Both the position numbers and the translations under genes were made by a program. DNA of 62,652 nt from an uncultured Lentisphaeria bacterium (GTDB taxonomy: Bacteria; Verrucomicrobiota; Lentisphaeria; Victivallales; UBA1829): the NCBI GenBank assembly GCA_949282305.1, contig CASDPB010000017.1, positions 1-62,652 on the forward strand, read 5' to 3'. Below are positions 55,201 to 62,652 of this stretch, one piece after another. The notes under the pieces are model-generated. The model was not told the DNA's origin. It made no database searches and saw nothing but the letters and a program-made list of their open reading frames with translations. Position 1 is the first letter of the stretch; each line of letters begins with the position of its first letter.

Positions 55201-56696
55201 ATTCCATCGAAGACCTGGCGCAGCTCATCTACGATCTGCGCAACTCCAATCCGAAAGCGCGCGTCTCCGTCAAACTCGTTTCCGAAGTCGGAGTCGGCAC
55301 CATCGCCGCAGGAGTGGCGAAAGCTCACGCGGACGTGATCCTCATCAGCGGTCACGACGGCGGAACCGGCGCCTCTCCGCTGACCAGCATCAAGCACGCG
55401 GGGCTCCCGTGGGAGCTCGGCATCGCGGAGGCACAGCAGACGCTTGTCCTCAACAAACTGCGCGGAAACGTCAAACTTCAGGTGGACGGACAGCTCAAGA
55501 CGGGGCGGGACGTCATCATCGGCGCTCTGCTCGGCGCCGAGGAATTCGGATTCGCCACCACGCTGCTGGTCTGCCTCGGATGCGTCATGATGCGCAAGTG
55601 CCATGAAAACTCCTGTCCGGTCGGCGTCGCAACGCAGGACCCCGAACTTCGCAAGTGTTTCAAAGGCAGACCGGAATACATCATCAACTTCCTGCGGATG
55701 CTGGCGCAGGAGGTGCGGGAATATCTCGCACAGCTGGGTCTGCACTCCATCGATGAAGCGGTCGGGCGCTCCGACCTGCTCAGAATGAACCGCGCAATCG
55801 AATTCTACAAGGCACGCAACCTAGACTTCTCCAATGTGTTCCTCCGCATCCCGGACGGCGAGGTTCATTACGCTGGCAGGAAGAATCCGCTGGAGACCTT
55901 CGACCGCGAATATCTGATCCCGAAACTCAGGAAAACACTGAAAGACGGCACTCCGGCGGAACTCAATGTGGAAATCCGCAACGTCAACCGGACGGCGGGA
56001 ACCGAACTTTCCAGCGAGATCGTCCGCCGCTTCGGGGCGCAGGGACTTCCGGACGACACGGTCCGGGTCAATTTCAGCGGAACCGCCGGACAGAGTTTCG
56101 GCGCATTCCTTGCCCACGGAATCACATTCCACCTGGAAGGCGAAGCCAATGACTTCGTAGGCAAGGGAATCTCCGGCGGCAGGATCATCATACGCCCGCC
56201 GTCCGACAGCCCGTTCGCGGCGGCGGACAACGTCATCGCCGGAAACGTGATCGGCTACGGCGGCACCTCCGGCAGAATTTTCCTCAACGGACAGGCGGGA
56301 GAACGCTTTGCGATCCGCAACAGCGGATTCACGGCGGTCGTCGAAGGCGTCGGAGACCACGGATGCGAGTACATGACCGGCGGACGCGTGGTCGTGCTCG
56401 GTCCCACAGGCGTCAACTTCGGCGCAGGCATGACCGGCGGCATCGCGTATGTCTATGACGCCTCCAACGATTTCGATCTGCGCTGCAACGTCGGAACCGT
56501 CGATCTGGAAAGCGTGCTTGCCGGTTCCGAAGACGAAGCAGAGCTCCTGGCTCTGCTCAGAGAACATCTGGAAACAACGGGCAGCCCCAACGCGGCGGCA
56601 AAACTGGCGGACTGGGAAAATGAACGCAGCAAGTTCGTCAAGGTCATTCCCGTGGAATACCGTCACGCGATGGCGGCGCAGAAGAAGGAGGAGTAA
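52257..56696 (+). CDS. gltB: Glutamate synthase large subunit
   Basis: Encodes 1479 residues. The Ntn-type glutaminase begins at DACGVGLVANLNN (Cys about 26, so a propeptide is removed). The FMN synthase domain contains GEGGEDPAREQ and ISGHDGGTGASPLTS. The [3Fe-4S] cysteines are in CLGCVMMRKCHENSCPVG, and the C-terminal GXGXG beta-helix is present. It transfers glutamine amide nitrogen to 2-oxoglutarate. AAGGAG precedes the ATG; gltD follows after three bases. Confidence 0.96.
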   Translation: MVENNLEQQSPARQQPVPDTGLYSFRNEHDACGVGLVANLNNIAEHRIVEMGITVLKRLMHRGAAGGDPETGDGAGILLALPDKFFRKSLPVTLPAKGAYGVAMLFGGAHEESRIESIVTSEGGRILFWRDVPVHPESIGAAARRTCPLIRQIFIGGEEFKSQTAFERKLFVMRRLIEKRLPDCYIPSCSSRSIVYKGLLLATQIDKFYPDLNDPDFESPLALVHQRYSTNTFPTWKLAHPFRYLAHNGEINTLRGNLNQLRSREPFLQCEELGDDVKKLLPLIDAGQSDSACLDNMFELLVAAGRSLPHAMLMLIPQAWGKNYHLGRDVRGFFDYHSALMEPWDGPAAVAFSDGVNAGAILDRNGLRPARYSLTKDGIFVLASETGVLDLKSSEIVRKGRLKPGEMIYCDLEKHRLVFDAELKNDAARRKPYRRWAEESKISVHGLFDSVNPSEVPEHISYRQQLFGWSREDVEILVQPMAETGHEPVGSMGNDASLAVLSEKPQLLYNYFKQLFAQVTNPPIDPIREELVMSLTTYIGNEGNILSDEQAKSKLIKLPRPVLTDEDIRRLSALSDGFFSAVTLPLGWKDNLENALAKLEADAISHVKNGKNIIILSDRALAPGELPVPALLAVAAVNRALSREGLRPPVGLIIQSGEIREIMHYALLLGFGATAINPYLALETISTLTASGKLRLDPARAVENYINAVDKGLLKVMSKMGISTLRSYRSAQIFEAVGIDRSVIDRYFPGTASRIGGIRLADIAEEVKRRCAAAHAGLLPSGGQYRFRRDGENHLWTPESLSLFRQAVQENNPEKYKAYADYINDQSKHLCTLRGLFEFADTRSIPIEEVESVESILHRFVSGAMSLGSLSPEAHEAIALAMNRIGAMSNCGEGGEDPAREQPGPNGEDRRSAIRQIASGRFGVTIDYLANARDLQIKMAQGAKPGEGGQLPGHKVDEAIARVRHSTPHVTLISPPPHHDIYSIEDLAQLIYDLRNSNPKARVSVKLVSEVGVGTIAAGVAKAHADVILISGHDGGTGASPLTSIKHAGLPWELGIAEAQQTLVLNKLRGNVKLQVDGQLKTGRDVIIGALLGAEEFGFATTLLVCLGCVMMRKCHENSCPVGVATQDPELRKCFKGRPEYIINFLRMLAQEVREYLAQLGLHSIDEAVGRSDLLRMNRAIEFYKARNLDFSNVFLRIPDGEVHYAGRKNPLETFDREYLIPKLRKTLKDGTPAELNVEIRNVNRTAGTELSSEIVRRFGAQGLPDDTVRVNFSGTAGQSFGAFLAHGITFHLEGEANDFVGKGISGGRIIIRPPSDSPFAAADNVIAGNVIGYGGTSGRIFLNGQAGERFAIRNSGFTAVVEGVGDHGCEYMTGGRVVVLGPTGVNFGAGMTGGIAYVYDASNDFDLRCNVGTVDLESVLAGSEDEAELLALLREHLETTGSPNAAAKLADWENERSKFVKVIPVEYRHAMAAQKKEE

Positions 56697-56699
56697 ATC

Positions 56700-58070
56700 A
56701 TGAGCAAGGATTTTATGAATATCGAACGCATCGCCCATGTCTACCGTCCCGTGGCGGAACGTGTGCGGGATTTCAACGAAGTCGAAACGCCGCTGACGGA
56801 ACAGCAGCTCGCGGAACAGTCCGCGCGCTGCATGGGGTGCGGCATTCCCTTCTGCCACGGCATGGGATGCCCGCTCGGCAATCTCATTCCGGATTTCAAC
56901 GAGGCGGTTCACAAGGGAGACTGGAAACAGGCATGGGATCTGTTGAGCGCCACAAGCTCTTTCCCTGAATTCACCAGCCGCATCTGTCCCGCGCTCTGCG
57001 AAGGGAGCTGCACCGGAGGTCTGAACCTGGAACCGGTCATGATCCGCCAGATTGAAAAGGCGATCGTCGAAACCGCTTTCGCAAACGGATGGGTCAAACC
57101 CGCTGTTCCCGCAAAACGTACCGGGAAAAAAGTCATCATCGCGGGAGCCGGACCCGCCGGACTCGCCGCCGCGGTTCTTCTGAATCAGGCGGGGCACAGC
57201 GTCACGATCTATGAAAAGAACAAGTTTCCCGGCGGACTGCTCCGCTATGGAATTCCGGATTTCAAGCTGAACAAGGAAATCATCGAGCGGCGCATGAGAA
57301 TTCTCGAAGAATCCGGTATCGAATTCGTGCTCGGAACGGAAGTCGGGACGGACGTTTCCGCGGAATATCTCAGGAAACGCTGCGACGCCCTGCTCATCAC
57401 CTGCGGCACCCCCGTTCCGCGCGACCTCAAGATACCCGGACGCGAATTGAAGGGAATCCATTTCGCTCTGGAATTTCTCCAGGGACAGAACCGCGTCAAC
57501 TCCGGCGAACTGTCCGAACTCCCCGTCTCGGCAAAGGGCAAACGGGTGCTCGTAATCGGCGGCGGAGACACGGGAAGCGACTGCGTCGGAACGGCAAACC
57601 GTCAGGGCGCGCGCAGTGTCACACAGATTGAAATCATGCCGCGTCCGCCGGAAAAACGCTCGGAATCGACGCCGTGGCCGAACTGGCCTTATCTGCTCCG
57701 CACCTCTTCAAGTCACGAAGAGGGATGCGTCCGCCGCTGGGAGATTCAAAGCAGGAAGTTCAACGGAAAAAACGGTTCCGTTGCAAGTGTGGACATCGTG
57801 CCGGTCAGATGGACACTCTCCCCGTTCGGCAGACCGCTGAAATTCGAGGAACTTGCGGACAAGGCGGAAACGATCGAAGCGGATCTGGTTCTGCTGGCGC
57901 TCGGATTCCTGAAGCTGGACCGCGCCGCCATGCTGGAACGTCTGAAGCTGGCGGATATGCCGGAGGTCTTCATCGCGGGAGACTCCGCAAACGGTCCCTC
58001 ACTCGTGGTCCGCGCGATTGCCGACGGCAGGAACGCCGCCGCGCAGATCGACCGGTATCTCGCACAATAG
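56700..58070 (+). CDS. gltD: Glutamate synthase small subunit
   Basis: Encodes 456 residues. The N-terminal cysteines (CMGCGIPFCHGMGCPLGN; CPALCEGSCT) bind [4Fe-4S] clusters. FAD and NADPH loops are IIAGAGPAGLAAAVLL and VLVIGGGDTGSDCVG; IAGDSANGPSLVVRAI closes the domain. It delivers electrons from NADPH to GltB. Together with GltB it forms the NADPH-GOGAT for ammonium assimilation. Confidence 0.96.
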   Translation: MSKDFMNIERIAHVYRPVAERVRDFNEVETPLTEQQLAEQSARCMGCGIPFCHGMGCPLGNLIPDFNEAVHKGDWKQAWDLLSATSSFPEFTSRICPALCEGSCTGGLNLEPVMIRQIEKAIVETAFANGWVKPAVPAKRTGKKVIIAGAGPAGLAAAVLLNQAGHSVTIYEKNKFPGGLLRYGIPDFKLNKEIIERRMRILEESGIEFVLGTEVGTDVSAEYLRKRCDALLITCGTPVPRDLKIPGRELKGIHFALEFLQGQNRVNSGELSELPVSAKGKRVLVIGGGDTGSDCVGTANRQGARSVTQIEIMPRPPEKRSESTPWPNWPYLLRTSSSHEEGCVRRWEIQSRKFNGKNGSVASVDIVPVRWTLSPFGRPLKFEELADKAETIEADLVLLALGFLKLDRAAMLERLKLADMPEVFIAGDSANGPSLVVRAIADGRNAAAQIDRYLAQ

Positions 58071-58087
58071 CAGAATGACCCCACTCC

Positions 58088-58142
58088 AGACCGTCGTCCG
58101 GACGAACCCTTTCCACCAATTCACCGGACGGCGGTCTCTTTA
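58088..58142 (+). terminator. Terminator of gltBD
   Basis: AGACCGTCGTCCGG (58088-58101) pairs with CCGGACGGCGGTCT (58124-58137), one mismatch, long loop, then CTTTATT. Confidence 0.75.
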
Positions 58143-58150
58143 TTCAAGAT

Positions 58151-58345
58151 TCAAAGACCGTCTCCTCTTCTCAATGCTTCACTGCGGAAAAGTCTGATAC
58201 GTCTTATCAGCTCGTATCTCATTTCTCCTTCCGTGATCTTACCACGATATTTCGGCACCCAAGCCCAATGATGTCGGCAATGCCATAAAACGTGCGCCGC
58301 TGAATCATTATAATTCTCACTCAAAGCGAATAAAAAAAGCGTCAA
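58151..58345 (-). pseudogene. Fragment of an IS200/IS605-type TnpA transposase
   Basis: A 64-codon frame contains AHVLWHCRHHWAWVPKYRGK, matching the N-terminal HUH-type Y1 transposase region, where His-Val-Trp and Pro-Lys-Tyr-Arg are typical. About half of the usual 130-150 residues is missing, including the catalytic Tyr region, and the first residues look degraded. It is a dead remnant between gltD and the next gene. Confidence 0.65.
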
Positions 58346-58448
58346 ACAAAAACCTTATGTTAGGATTCTGTTAGAACACCCTTCCGCATATTGAGTTTTG
58401 TAAGAAAACAGTTATATTTTCGTAAACATTCAACAATGGAGAATCACA

Positions 58449-60935
58449 GTGAGAACAATCTGCCTTCTGCTCGCGATGACTGCGCTCTTCGTATTTTCAG
58501 GATGCAAGGAAGCGCAATCCCTCAAGGTCAACAAAGTATCCGTCTTTCAAGGCGGCGGACAATGCGCCCTGCCGGGGGAAAAGTATGCCAGACCGCTCTA
58601 CATTCTGCTGACAACCGCTCCCGGAACCGGATTTTTCAGCGATCCCTCCAATCCGCCGCCGGCTCCGAACCAGAAGGTACTGTTTGAAACGGTCGACGGC
58701 TCCGATCTGATACTTTCCGCAAAAGAAGCGGTGTCCGATGAAGGCGGACTCGTCAAGATAGAAGTCATGGCTGGCAGGAAAACCGGAGACCAGTATCTGC
58801 GAGTCATCCCGGCAGACGCTCCGGACAAGGCGATCACCGTCCGTTTCATCACGGGAATCAGGATCACGGGGATCAATCAGGAGGGACGCGCCGGGCAGGA
58901 GCTGGCACAGCCGCTTTCAGTCACGGTGGTTTCTTCCGACGGCAAGCCGGTGGAAGGAGCGCCTGTCTACTTTACGCCTTCCGGCGCGGGCGCAACACTC
59001 TCGGAAAGAACGGTTCTCACAGACAGGAACGGCATCGCGCAAACCAATGTCAAACTCGGCAAGAACACCGGGAAATATGATTTCAACATCGAAGTGGGCG
59101 CAACGCAAAACAGCAGCATGATCCGCGGGGTCAGTGTGACCGAACTCGGCGTCAACCTGTATACGCTCCTGATGAACGTCTTCGGCGGTCTCGCCATTTT
59201 CGTATTCGGAATGAAGCTCATGAGCGACGGTCTGCATAAAGCGGCGGGAGAGCGTATGCGCAGTATTCTGCACTTCTTCTCCAGCAACCGTTACGTGGCG
59301 GTCGTCGCCGGCGCATTCGTCACAGCGGTCATCCAGTCGTCCAGCGCAACCACCGTCATGGTGATCGGATTCGTCAACGCCGGACTTCTGAATCTGGTTC
59401 AGTCAATCGGCATCATCTTCGGTGCAAACATCGGGACGACCATCACCGCGCAGATCATCGCATTCGACGTATCCAGCATCATCATGCCGGCAATCATTCT
59501 CGGACTCCTCATGATGTTCATCACATGGAAATATCTTCAGGGATGGGGCGAGACGGTGCTTGGCTTCGGACTGCTTTTCTTCGGCATGGGGATCATGAGC
59601 TCCGAACTGAAGCTCATCGGAGAATTTCCCTCCTTCGTCTCCTTCTTCAGCACTTTCGACTGCGCACCCGCGCCGGGAAGTCACATGCCGTTCCTCGCGC
59701 TTCTCGGTGCCATAGGAATCGGACTCGTGGTGACAATGGTCATTCAGAGCAGCTCTGCTGCAACCGGCATCATTCTGGCATTGGGCGCCAGCGGGCTTAT
59801 CAATCTTTATACCGCCATCGCGCTGGTGCTCGGCTCCAATATCGGAACAACCATTACCGCACAGCTGGCGGCGCTTACAGCGAACCGGATCGCAAAACAG
59901 GCGGCGCTGGCTCATACCCTGTTCAATTTCTTCGGAGTGTTTGTCATCGGCGCCAGCTTTTACATCTCATGGGGCGACAGCGGCATTCCGGTGTTTTTCT
60001 ATCTCGTCGATCAATTAACGGCGGGGGATGCCTTTGCCGCAATTCCGCAGAATCTTCCCCGGCACATTGCAAACGCCCATACGCTGTTCAATGTCATCAC
60101 GACCCTGCTCCTTCTGCCTTTTGTCTCGACATTGGCAAAAGTCTGTGAAAGGCTGATCCCGGTACGCACGGAAAAAGTCAAGATTCAATATCTGGAACCG
60201 CATCTTCTCGACACGCCGTCCGTTGCACTGGAACAGGCGGGACGTTTCCTGCGCCGCATGTTGAAGAAATCATGGAAGATGGTCTCCATCGCAACGGAAC
60301 GGCATTTCATTCCATGCGATGTGAACGAGGAACGCTTCCAGAGCCTCGCACGGAAAGAGGAGAAAATCGACCGCTGGCAGCTGGAACTGACCAATTATCT
60401 GGTTCAGGTGACGCGCCGTGAACTTTCCGAGCCGCAGTCGCAGATCATTCCTCTGCTGCTGCACTGCACCAATGACGCGGAACGGATCGCGGATCACACG
60501 GAAAACATCCTGAATCTTACGCTTCGCCTGAATCAGGCGGAAAGCAAGCTCTCCGACACCGCCATTCAGGATTTGAATCTGATCTACGGCATCCTCAAGG
60601 ATCAGGCGAAAAGTGTAATCGCCACTCTTGATGCGCATGATCAGGCAAAAGTCGATCAGGCAATGAAGGATGAACGCGACCTGCTCCGTCTTTCATCGGA
60701 GCTCGAAGCAAAGCATCTGGAACGCCTCCGCACCGGTGAATGCAACGCGGTTACGGGAGTCATTTACATCGAACTGCTTGCCGAACTGGAAAAAATATCT
60801 TCGCACTTCACCAATATTGCGGAGCGCTCCTCTGCAATACAGAAGAACTATCTCGGCATCAGCCGTCTCAAGAATGCGGCAAAACAGGCGGCAAAACAGG
60901 CGCAGACGGGTGACGGAACCTTGACCAATGTATAA
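58449..60935 (+). CDS. Lipoprotein Ig-like / Na-Pi cotransporter / PhoU fusion protein
   Basis: Encodes 828 residues from GTG with GGAG upstream. A signal peptide with lipobox FVFSGC (Cys about 19) is followed by two Ig-like or Big1-type segments up to about residue 230 (KAITVRFITGIRITG; SSDGKPVEGAPVYFTP). The Na/Pi-cotransporter II region (about 235-590) has the paired QSSSATTVMVIGFVNAGL and QSSSAATGIILALGASG repeats with Gln-Ser-Ser-Ser. A PhoU-like helical domain fills the C-terminus. The membrane part should import phosphate with sodium; the N-terminal extension would sit outside the inner membrane. This three-part build is unusual. Confidence 0.85.
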   Translation: MRTICLLLAMTALFVFSGCKEAQSLKVNKVSVFQGGGQCALPGEKYARPLYILLTTAPGTGFFSDPSNPPPAPNQKVLFETVDGSDLILSAKEAVSDEGGLVKIEVMAGRKTGDQYLRVIPADAPDKAITVRFITGIRITGINQEGRAGQELAQPLSVTVVSSDGKPVEGAPVYFTPSGAGATLSERTVLTDRNGIAQTNVKLGKNTGKYDFNIEVGATQNSSMIRGVSVTELGVNLYTLLMNVFGGLAIFVFGMKLMSDGLHKAAGERMRSILHFFSSNRYVAVVAGAFVTAVIQSSSATTVMVIGFVNAGLLNLVQSIGIIFGANIGTTITAQIIAFDVSSIIMPAIILGLLMMFITWKYLQGWGETVLGFGLLFFGMGIMSSELKLIGEFPSFVSFFSTFDCAPAPGSHMPFLALLGAIGIGLVVTMVIQSSSAATGIILALGASGLINLYTAIALVLGSNIGTTITAQLAALTANRIAKQAALAHTLFNFFGVFVIGASFYISWGDSGIPVFFYLVDQLTAGDAFAAIPQNLPRHIANAHTLFNVITTLLLLPFVSTLAKVCERLIPVRTEKVKIQYLEPHLLDTPSVALEQAGRFLRRMLKKSWKMVSIATERHFIPCDVNEERFQSLARKEEKIDRWQLELTNYLVQVTRRELSEPQSQIIPLLLHCTNDAERIADHTENILNLTLRLNQAESKLSDTAIQDLNLIYGILKDQAKSVIATLDAHDQAKVDQAMKDERDLLRLSSELEAKHLERLRTGECNAVTGVIYIELLAELEKISSHFTNIAERSSAIQKNYLGISRLKNAAKQAAKQAQTGDGTLTNV

Positions 60936-61007
60936 ACCCCGTTGGGATACCGGCAGATGCTCAAACGGCGGAACGCCCCCGGAAAAGCTGTCAAGGCATG
61001 AAACATA
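60936..61007. other. Short spacer after the cotransporter gene
   Basis: No strong hairpin or gene is visible before the AraC remnant. Confidence 0.5.
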
Positions 61008-61240
61008 TTATTTTCTGTCATGACTTTCATATTTTCCGGGGGTAACGCCAAAGGCTTTTTCAAAGACTCTGCCGAGGTGGCTTTCATCAAAAAATCTCCA
61101 ATGGAATGCGGCGTCTTTCAAAAAAGCCCCTCTGAAAGAGTTCGTCTGCCGCACCGTTCAGGCGGTATTGAATCATATTCTCCGAACTGAAATCACTCAG
61201 AAACAGATGTGCGCAAAATCGCGGACACTGCCCAATAAAG
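61008..61240 (-). pseudogene. Remnant of an AraC-type regulator C-terminus
   Basis: On the minus strand, ending at 61008, one frame reads FDESHLGRVFEKAFGVTPGK, the second helix-turn-helix of AraC proteins. Upstream, after a frame change near 61130, YRLNGAADELF matches the preceding helix. No start and no effector domain remain. Probably a decayed regulator at the border of an acquired region. Confidence 0.75.
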
Positions 61241-61258
61241 AGAATATCAGCATAAAAT

Positions 61259-62359
61259 TCATTTTATTCGAGGGCATATTTTAAACGGATCTATCTTAGA
61301 GGCAACTCTGTTTACCAGACCCATATAGCGATTTTCGAACAGCCTGATCCGCAAAAGCTCTATCAATGTGCAACAAATATAAACAGAGGAGATAACATAT
61401 AATGAATAAAGAATCAATAAATCGCTATCGGCATACGCCGCATTATTAAAAACACGATCCCAAATAAAAGAGCGAATATACTTATTATCATGGATCAGAT
61501 ACACGCCAAAAGTCGTAGAGGAAATAATGTTGATAATACGCCTGCACCCAATATCAATTTTTGAAAAACCGATAAACAGTCCAACGGAAATAACAATGAC
61601 CGGCAGACTTTGCATTTCATAAAAGAAAGTTGCATGTTGCCCGAATATCGGAATTTCAGTTCCTATAAAATCCAATATTACAGCAGACAACCAAGTAAAG
61701 AAAACAAAAACAACAGACCAGAGAATATATGTTTTCCCTTGCAGTTTCTGCACGGGATCAAAATGTCTGATATATCCCCCCAGAGAGTACAAATAAATAA
61801 ACCACAGCAGCTCATGCCCCCGGAATATTTGGTCTGTCACCATGGAAATAATGCACCAAATGACAGCAAAAATAATTAAAAGACGCAAGAACAGTTTTTT
61901 GTCCAAAGAAGCAAGAAACCTGTTGATGAACGGCGATAACAGATATAAGACAAAGTACGAACTCGCAAACCACCAACGGGAAAAAGTAATCGGGAAAAAG
62001 TTGACAATTAAATCTCGAATATGAAAGCTCTTAAGTCCAGCTAAAACAAAAATGACATAATATAATGCAGAGTATGTAAAGATCTGAAGCCATAACTTCA
62101 AAACCTTAACTTTTTTGAGAGATTTTGCATCAATCAGGAAATATCCAGATATGAGGACAAATATATTGACTCCGATTTTCCCGCCGAGGGCAAGAAATTG
62201 TATCCATAACCTGTTGGGAGCAACCGTCTCAATTGGAAAATCAAATCCGCCATGCACGGCAAAGTGATGCGCAACAATAATGACCATTGCGATAATCCGC
62301 AGCAGCTCAATATTGGATTGGCGAATTAATGCCTGATTGTCAGATTTTACAGCGTTCAT
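61259..62359 (-). CDS. Acyltransferase 3 family membrane protein
   Basis: Encodes 366 residues with about ten hydrophobic helices. SNIELLRIIAMVIIVAHHFA holds the conserved Arg and His of the family (O-acetylation of surface polysaccharides), and GVNIFVLISGYFLI is the second motif. Base composition is much more AT-rich than the rest of the window, suggesting recent transfer. It lies between an AraC remnant and an IS66-type end. Confidence 0.85.
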   Translation of the reverse strand: MNAVKSDNQALIRQSNIELLRIIAMVIIVAHHFAVHGGFDFPIETVAPNRLWIQFLALGGKIGVNIFVLISGYFLIDAKSLKKVKVLKLWLQIFTYSALYYVIFVLAGLKSFHIRDLIVNFFPITFSRWWFASSYFVLYLLSPFINRFLASLDKKLFLRLLIIFAVIWCIISMVTDQIFRGHELLWFIYLYSLGGYIRHFDPVQKLQGKTYILWSVVFVFFTWLSAVILDFIGTEIPIFGQHATFFYEMQSLPVIVISVGLFIGFSKIDIGCRRIINIISSTTFGVYLIHDNKYIRSFIWDRVFNNAAYADSDLLILYSLYVISSVYICCTLIELLRIRLFENRYMGLVNRVASKIDPFKICPRIK

Positions 62360-62513
62360 TCTCCCATGTCAGCTCCTTTTTCAAAATAATATGATGCGTT
62401 GCATTTTTCAAGTGCTGCTTTATGCGAATACGGTCAAAAAAAGGAAATATACCTTGCGAAATTGAACACCCGTAAAAAAATCTCTTATACGGTATTATAT
62501 AACTATGCTGAAA

Positions 62514-62652
62514 GTAAGCGCCCAGCCAGCCCCATCTGGATTTGAGTCAGACAGTGTGGTATGTTCTTCCACAAACCGTAATAATGGGAGAACGGCATGG
62601 GACGCGAAGGACGAGATTATTGGGAGGCGCAACTGTCAGAATATTGGGACAG
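62514..62652 (+). mobile_element. Left end of an IS66-type insertion sequence (cut by the window end)
   Basis: GTAAGCGCCC at 62514 resembles the terminal inverted repeat of IS66 elements, which start with GTAA. It is followed 83 bases later by a small ORF with the IS66 accessory-protein pattern. The right end is outside the window. Confidence 0.55.
62597..62652 (+). CDS. IS66-type accessory protein (TnpA-like), partial
   Basis: ATG at 62597 with GGAG upstream; 18 codons read GREGRDYWEAQLSEYWD before the window ends. The tryptophan-containing helix resembles the start of IS66 accessory proteins, where a helix-turn-helix follows. Too short for certainty. Confidence 0.5.
   Translation, partial: MGREGRDYWEAQLSEYWD

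Noticed and set aside
52617-55745. A 1042-codon open frame antisense to gltB
   Set aside because: Composition-driven shadow of a GC-rich gene: no ribosome site, no domain, and the plus-strand frame is unmistakably gltB.
1-62652. CRISPR arrays, rRNA and tRNA genes
   Set aside because: I saw no regularly spaced repeats, no rRNA segments and no credible tRNA cloverleaf; the only clear direct repeat lies inside the PpiC-type gene.

Overview
The window looks like a chromosome segment of a gut-type Lentisphaerota bacterium (Victivallis-like, PVC superphylum). This rests on: pseudopilins of the FTLIELL...LLPAL type encoded next to glycosidases and GntR/LacI hybrid regulators; lpxA, which implies a Gram-negative envelope; many lipoproteins; about 55% GC by eye; and a fermentative redox gene set. 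The assignment is an inference from gene content, not a phylogeny.

Layout. 1-9136: two successive cassettes, each made of a GntR/LacI-type regulator, a pseudopilin and a large secreted glycosidase. The second has a consensus promoter and a palindrome over its predicted start point. 9245-11329: a MATE exporter behind a leader RNA ending in a strong terminator, then a cytidylate-kinase-like gene. 11661-15916: a three-gene flavin/iron-sulfur complex matching the Stn family of electron-bifurcating transhydrogenases. 15986-21305: a TetR/MFS pair, a DMT transporter, a polysaccharide deacetylase and a Gfo/Idh/MocA oxidoreductase. 21374-22402: an OppB-type permease without partner genes. 22714-24950: two coupled membrane proteins that I read as a new ion-driven stator-like pair. 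25100-31458: repair and housekeeping genes around a decayed patch with an orphan excisionase-like gene and an alcohol dehydrogenase pseudogene. 31462-39118: yjbQ, ppdK, a lipoprotein, a circularly permuted SGNH hydrolase, trmL, a flippase-like protein, a DJ-1/PfpI protein and a PIG-L gene with an internal UGA. 39312-44737: an operon for dTDP-rhamnose and GDP-mannose synthesis ending in a cN-I nucleotidase. 44838-49595: a gene remnant, a zinc-ribbon protein, lpxA, a 35-residue basic protein and two lipoproteins. 49677-58070: nitroreductase, purF, and gltBD with a sigma-54-like promoter and paired upstream inverted repeats. 58071-62652: an IS200-type fragment, an Ig-like/Na-Pi cotransporter/PhoU fusion, an AraC remnant, an AT-rich acyltransferase gene and the left end of an IS66-type element.

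How it fits together: secreted glycosidases and sugar-responsive regulators suggest life on complex polysaccharides. PPDK and the Stn-type complex suggest fermentative carbon and redox balancing. GltBD (ammonium assimilation) and PurF (glutamine-dependent purine synthesis) share a divergent regulatory region. The rhamnose/mannose operon and lpxA supply the cell surface.

The most novel candidates are the stator-like pair, the permuted SGNH hydrolase, the regulated leader of the MATE gene and the sigma-54/tandem-operator arrangement at gltB.
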